Shown here piece after piece: positions 5,158-6,187 of a DNA stretch of 6,187 bases. This DNA is from an uncultured Pseudobdellovibrionaceae bacterium (lineage in GTDB: Bacteria > Bdellovibrionota > Bdellovibrionia > Bdellovibrionales > JAMPXM01), in the NCBI GenBank assembly GCA_934277865.1, contig CAKQVW010000180.1, positions 1 to 6,187 of the forward strand. Reading direction: 5' to 3'. The notes beneath the pieces were generated by a model. That model was given only the letters and a program-made list of their open reading frames with translations, was not told the origin of the DNA and searched no databases. How positions within the stretch are numbered: position 1 is the first letter of the stretch; every line of letters starts with the position of its first letter. The position numbers and the translations under genes were made by a program.

Positions 5158-6186
5158 ATGGTCGAATCTCTGAACAAGTCTATCCTATTGGCGACGGGTG
5201 AAGGTGAAGGCACTTTCTATTCACCGGAAGAGCTTATGACCATGCGACTCAACTCGTGGCAGGGCTGGCGTTGCGCTGCGGGGTTTGAGAACATCCACAT
5301 TGGTCCAATTGGGCAAGTGACGGGCGCAGCGTGCTCGATGCCGAGTTACATCGGCAACATCTTTGATGGAGATTTGAATTTTCCCAACGACTGGCTGACG
5401 TGCATGGTGAAGTGGTGCATGTGTGGCGCGGCGATGCGTCTGCGCAAAGCCAAGACCGACGAGCTTCGAAAAGAACTGGATCGTCCGGATTTGGTCACCG
5501 ATGTGCGTGCGCCATTGAAAGACGTGAAAGATGCAAAGCTGGTGACGTCGCCGTTTCTTGATATCGTTCGTCGGTATCCGAAATCAGTGACGTGGGATAT
5601 TTCCAAGCGATGCAATTTCAGTTGTTCGTACTGTCATCCGACGATTTCTAACCAAACCGATCCGCTTCGCTCGCGGGAACAGGTTTTTGCCGCCGTGTTT
5701 CGCATCATCGAAGGGTTTGGCCGGGGGGACCGCATCTCGTGGGTGTTCACGGGCGGCGAACCGACGTTGCATTCCTTCTACGACGAGCTCTGTGAAGTGC
5801 TGTTTCGCAAACAACACTTGATTCACACTCAAACCAACGGCAGTCGGTTGCCGGCGTATTACGCCAAACTTATTCGCTTCAGCACCATCGGCATCAGTGT
5901 TCACCTCGAATTCTCACCACCGGATAAGATTCTGGAAGTTGCCAAGGCGATCCTCGCGGTGAAGGCCAGCGATGAGATCGCGGCCAAACACTGGTTTGGG
6001 GTGAGGATCATGACGCCACCAGGTTGGTTCGAAAAAGCAAAAGATCTTTCGGATCGGCTTGAGCAGCTCCCGGGCTTCAAAGAGCATGGCTTGGTCTTTA
6101 TGTCGGCCACCTACGAGCGTGAGGACCGCGATCAGATGATGACTTACCCCGAGGCCGAAATGCGAGAAATTCTGGCTCGTTCCTAG
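5158..6186 (+). CDS. Radical SAM protein with N-terminal SPASM/twitch-like cysteine module
   Basis: A 342-residue, probably cytoplasmic Fe-S enzyme that should cleave S-adenosylmethionine to start radical chemistry; its substrate is unknown. The core begins at about 144 (VTWDISKRCNFSCSYC). C152, C156 and C159 form the CX3CX2C motif that binds the catalytic [4Fe-4S] cluster, and FTGGEPTLH (197-205) holds the GGE SAM-binding motif at 199-201. Later strands include THTQTNGSRL (near 224) and IGISVHLEFSP (near 246). Before the core, residues 34-90 read W-x-GW-x-C39-x-AG, then G-x-V, C59, IGNI (65-68), C82, C87 and C89. This resembles the cluster-binding SPASM/twitch module that usually follows the core. 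The protein ends soon after the core, at a TAG one base before the window edge. It is divergent from the 458-residue protein gene. No Shine-Dalgarno is seen; an extended -10 sits directly upstream. Superfamily is certain, subfamily is not. Confidence 0.93.
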   Translation: MVESLNKSILLATGEGEGTFYSPEELMTMRLNSWQGWRCAAGFENIHIGPIGQVTGAACSMPSYIGNIFDGDLNFPNDWLTCMVKWCMCGAAMRLRKAKTDELRKELDRPDLVTDVRAPLKDVKDAKLVTSPFLDIVRRYPKSVTWDISKRCNFSCSYCHPTISNQTDPLRSREQVFAAVFRIIEGFGRGDRISWVFTGGEPTLHSFYDELCEVLFRKQHLIHTQTNGSRLPAYYAKLIRFSTIGISVHLEFSPPDKILEVAKAILAVKASDEIAAKHWFGVRIMTPPGWFEKAKDLSDRLEQLPGFKEHGLVFMSATYEREDRDQMMTYPEAEMREILARS

Positions 6187-6187
6187 G

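Noticed and set aside
1..6187. Defence island, toxin-antitoxin, CRISPR, phage or insertion sequence
   Set aside because: No nuclease, transposase, integrase, repeat-spacer array or small toxin-like gene is visible on either strand.

Overview
The window holds five protein-coding genes on about 6.2 kb of roughly 53% GC DNA, with almost no spare sequence. The organism looks like a Gram-negative bacterium. A bdellovibrio-like or other deltaproteobacterial-type host is my guess from overall flavour (long E. coli-type MetRS, unusual Crp/Fnr regulator, radical SAM/unknown-protein pair). No marker in the window proves this. There is no tRNA, rRNA, CRISPR array, insertion sequence or phage gene.

Left side (1-2166, minus strand): metG, methionyl-tRNA synthetase, nearly complete. 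The window probably ends at or within a few codons of its stop. A 190-bp divergent intergenic region (2167-2356) follows. It contains a perfect 8+8 bp inverted repeat, a perfect 10-bp palindrome and a good Shine-Dalgarno for the next gene.

Middle (2360-3782, plus strand): a Crp/Fnr-type transcription factor lacking the usual cAMP-binding residues, overlapped for 68 nt by a gene for an SRPBCC-like (START/Bet v 1 fold) putative ligand-binding protein. The overlap suggests co-expression of the pair.

Right side (3733-6186): a gene for an unrecognised 458-residue protein on the minus strand, whose C-terminus carries a basic, aromatic repeat. It runs convergently into the SRPBCC gene with a 50-nt overlap. 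It is divergent from a radical SAM enzyme gene with only 48 bp between the two start codons. The radical SAM protein has a cysteine-rich SPASM/twitch-like module in front of its radical SAM core. Its mRNA may be leaderless, because an extended -10 element sits directly before the ATG. The divergent pair is the most likely place for an undescribed function: a radical SAM enzyme with auxiliary Fe-S sites and a dedicated partner or substrate of unknown fold. That functional link is inference from gene arrangement only.
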